A stretch of 41,239 nt of DNA, taken from the IMG/VR virus record IMGVR_UViG_3300032322_001625, positions 1-41,239 of that record; one strand, 5' to 3'. The translations under genes and the position numbers were made by a program. Source of the DNA: a virus. Below the pieces are notes generated by a model. That model was given only the letters and a program-made list of their open reading frames with translations, was not told the origin of the DNA and made no database searches. Positions 39,815 to 41,239 of this stretch are shown one piece after another. The first letter of the stretch is position 1; each line of letters starts with the position of its first letter.

Positions 39815-41239
39815 TCAGCCTTCGTCCTGCGAAGGCGGCACGGAGAAGTTCTCCTTGAGGTACGTCTCCAGATCCTGTCGAGCTTGCCGGATAGTAGCAT
39901 TGATCATCCTCCGGCGCTCCTCCGGCGGCGTCTGCGCCCAGTCCGGGCCAGACACAAGAGCCGTCAGGTCTTCCCTGACGAACCTCCCGGCCTCGCGCTG
40001 ACGATACTGGTACATGTCAAGATCCTCCCCCTTCTTCCGCCGGAGAGGGGCGATGTTCATCCCAAGGTCCGCGATCTCCTTGATGAGGGGGTCGCGCTGA
40101 CGCTGATCCGGGGTGCCGGTCAACGGGTTGACCATGGTGTTCAGCAGCCCTTCGGCCTTCTGCACCGGCTCCCCGAAGATGTTCAGCCGCTCGGGCGCGG
40201 TGTCCTGCAGTCCGGGGATGCGCGACGTGATCGCCTCCATCGGACCCTGCGGCATCCGCTGCTTCCCTTCTGCTCGCGCCGCCTGTGCGATGAACGAGGG
40301 GACGAACGAGCCTGCCACGTTGGTGGCGAACCTCGACCCCACGCCCTGCCCTGACCCCTGCGAACGGTTGGTCAGCGCCTCCAGTGCCTCCTTCGGCCCT
40401 GTCACCATCGGCTGGTTCAACACGGAACGGGCCGTGGTCAGCCCCAGTTCCGCCAGCTGGTCCGAAGCCGACATCCCCGCGTTGTCCTCCTGCTCCTTCA
40501 TGACAGACGCCGCGAGTGTCATCACGCCGCCGTAGGGCGAAATTCTCGAGATTGGCACCCACTGCCCGTTGACCAGCAGCGACTCCGGCTGCTTCCCCTC
40601 CAAGCGCCACTGCTCCTGCTCGGCAGGATCTGCCGGGTATTCGCCGGTCAGCAGACCGTCCTGATAGAACTTGGCCCCCAGCGCGAACAGACCCATCCCT
40701 GTCATCTGCTTGGTGGTCAGGTCGATCAAACGGCGCTGCCGCTTGGCCAACTCCGGCGGCAGGCTCCCACTCGCCGCCTTCAGCAACTCCCGGTGCCACT
40801 CGACCGCCGCCTTCGGGATCGTGGCCAGTCCTGTCCCCGGCGTGTACTCCAGCGCCCGCGACAGGATGTTGGCAGGCGTCCGACGGAACGGCATCAGGAA
40901 GCGGGCACCGGCCCGGACCAGCGCCTCCGTCCCCGTTCCCTTTCTTCCCGCTGCCGCTGCCATCCGTTCGATGGCCCCGGCAATCCCTTCCGCCAGCCGC
41001 CCGTCGTTGGTGAAGGTGACGTACTTCGCCGTGAGGATGGCGTTCAGCTTCATCTCGTCCGTCGGGTTGTCGAGCAGCTGCTTGACGAAGGTGTCGGCCT
41101 CGGCCCCCTTCAGCCCCTGCCGCACTGCTGCCAAGCGGGCCTCCTCGACCATGGCCCCGTCCAGCGCGGACAGGCTCAGGATCTTGTCGCTGACGCCAGA
41201 CAGGCGCATCACCGACTTGGAGTAGGTATCCGCGATGGC
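39815..41239 (-). CDS. Large internal virion/ejection protein (polyvalent type), C-terminal part; joins the gene at 1-2580
   Basis: The frame enters from the window edge; bases 41117-41239 duplicate 1-123, so the non-redundant part is 41116-39815 (433 codons plus stop). The sequence includes LMPFRRTPANILSRALEYTP, GLFALGAKFYQDGLLTGEYP and NGQWVPISRISPYGGVMTLA, a pattern I recall from the C-terminal domain (LPD38-like) of large phage polyvalent proteins. A further segment contains SRFATNVAGSFVPSFIAQAA, and the C-terminus is helical and charged. This confirms one continuous gene across the junction. Confidence 0.88.
   Translation of the reverse strand, partial: AIADTYSKSVMRLSGVSDKILSLSALDGAMVEEARLAAVRQGLKGAEADTFVKQLLDNPTDEMKLNAILTAKYVTFTNDGRLAEGIAGAIERMAAAAGRKGTGTEALVRAGARFLMPFRRTPANILSRALEYTPGTGLATIPKAAVEWHRELLKAASGSLPPELAKRQRRLIDLTTKQMTGMGLFALGAKFYQDGLLTGEYPADPAEQEQWRLEGKQPESLLVNGQWVPISRISPYGGVMTLAASVMKEQEDNAGMSASDQLAELGLTTARSVLNQPMVTGPKEALEALTNRSQGSGQGVGSRFATNVAGSFVPSFIAQAARAEGKQRMPQGPMEAITSRIPGLQDTAPERLNIFGEPVQKAEGLLNTMVNPLTGTPDQRQRDPLIKEIADLGMNIAPLRRKKGEDLDMYQYRQREAGRFVREDLTALVSGPDWAQTPPEERRRMINATIRQARQDLETYLKENFSVPPSQDEG
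41117..41239. repeat. Terminal direct repeat, right copy
   Basis: Exact copy of 1-123. Removing it leaves 41,116 bp and restores an uninterrupted 1,293-codon gene. Confidence 0.97.

Overview
This window is the essentially complete genome of a short-tailed (podovirus-type) dsDNA phage or prophage-free viral contig from a GC-rich host. The first 123 bases (1-123) are repeated exactly at the end (41117-41239), so the unique sequence is about 41,116 bp and is circular or circularly permuted. The repeat lies inside one gene: the 860 codons at 2580-1 continue in frame into 41116-39815, giving a single 1,293-residue protein. No integrase, repressor module, tRNA, DNA polymerase, RNA polymerase or recognisable endolysin was found, so a lytic phage that relies on host polymerases is the simplest reading. 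The host cannot be named from the sequence.

Late region, leftward: from 22305 down through base 1 and, after wrapping, on to 38031. The order is small terminase, a 14-residue Lys/Gly micropeptide, large terminase, a coiled-coil protein, a beta-rich structural protein, a small membrane protein, P22-type portal, scaffold, major capsid protein, a beta-rich decoration-like protein, head-tail adaptor, beta-propeller tail nozzle, a cluster of fibre/receptor proteins, several internal (ejection) proteins including the 1,293-residue polyvalent-type protein, a membrane/coiled-coil protein, a possible ADP-ribosyltransferase-like protein and a holin candidate. Many adjacent genes are joined by ATGA or TGATG stop-start overlaps. 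The layout (terminase, portal, scaffold, capsid, adaptor, nozzle, injected proteins) matches P22-like podoviruses and headful packaging.

Early/replication region, leftward: 37937 down to 29069. It holds an OB-fold-like protein, two small proteins, a RecB-family PD-(D/E)XK nuclease, an HTH protein, a replication initiator-like protein whose gene contains three 17-bp iterons next to an AT-richer segment (a lambda O-like origin), a T7 gp4-like primase-helicase, a RusA-like resolvase, a winged-helix protein and a train of small unknown proteins, two of them with a predicted membrane segment.

Rightward region: 22716 to 29063. Two near-identical sigma70-type promoters (TTGACN-17-TAGACT) drive it. 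The first serves a gp88/DUF7227-like gene and a set of small genes. The second serves a MoxR-type AAA+ ATPase followed by a protein with an HExxH metallopeptidase-like domain and a C-terminal VWA domain. The leaders in front of the first genes carry hairpins, long CT tracts and GGAG ribosome-binding sites. Two consecutive intergenic hairpins have different stems but the same 7-nt loop (CACTCGG), each closed by a G-U pair, which looks like a recurrent structured RNA element. A strong terminator lies between the convergent rightward and early operons at about 29,050.
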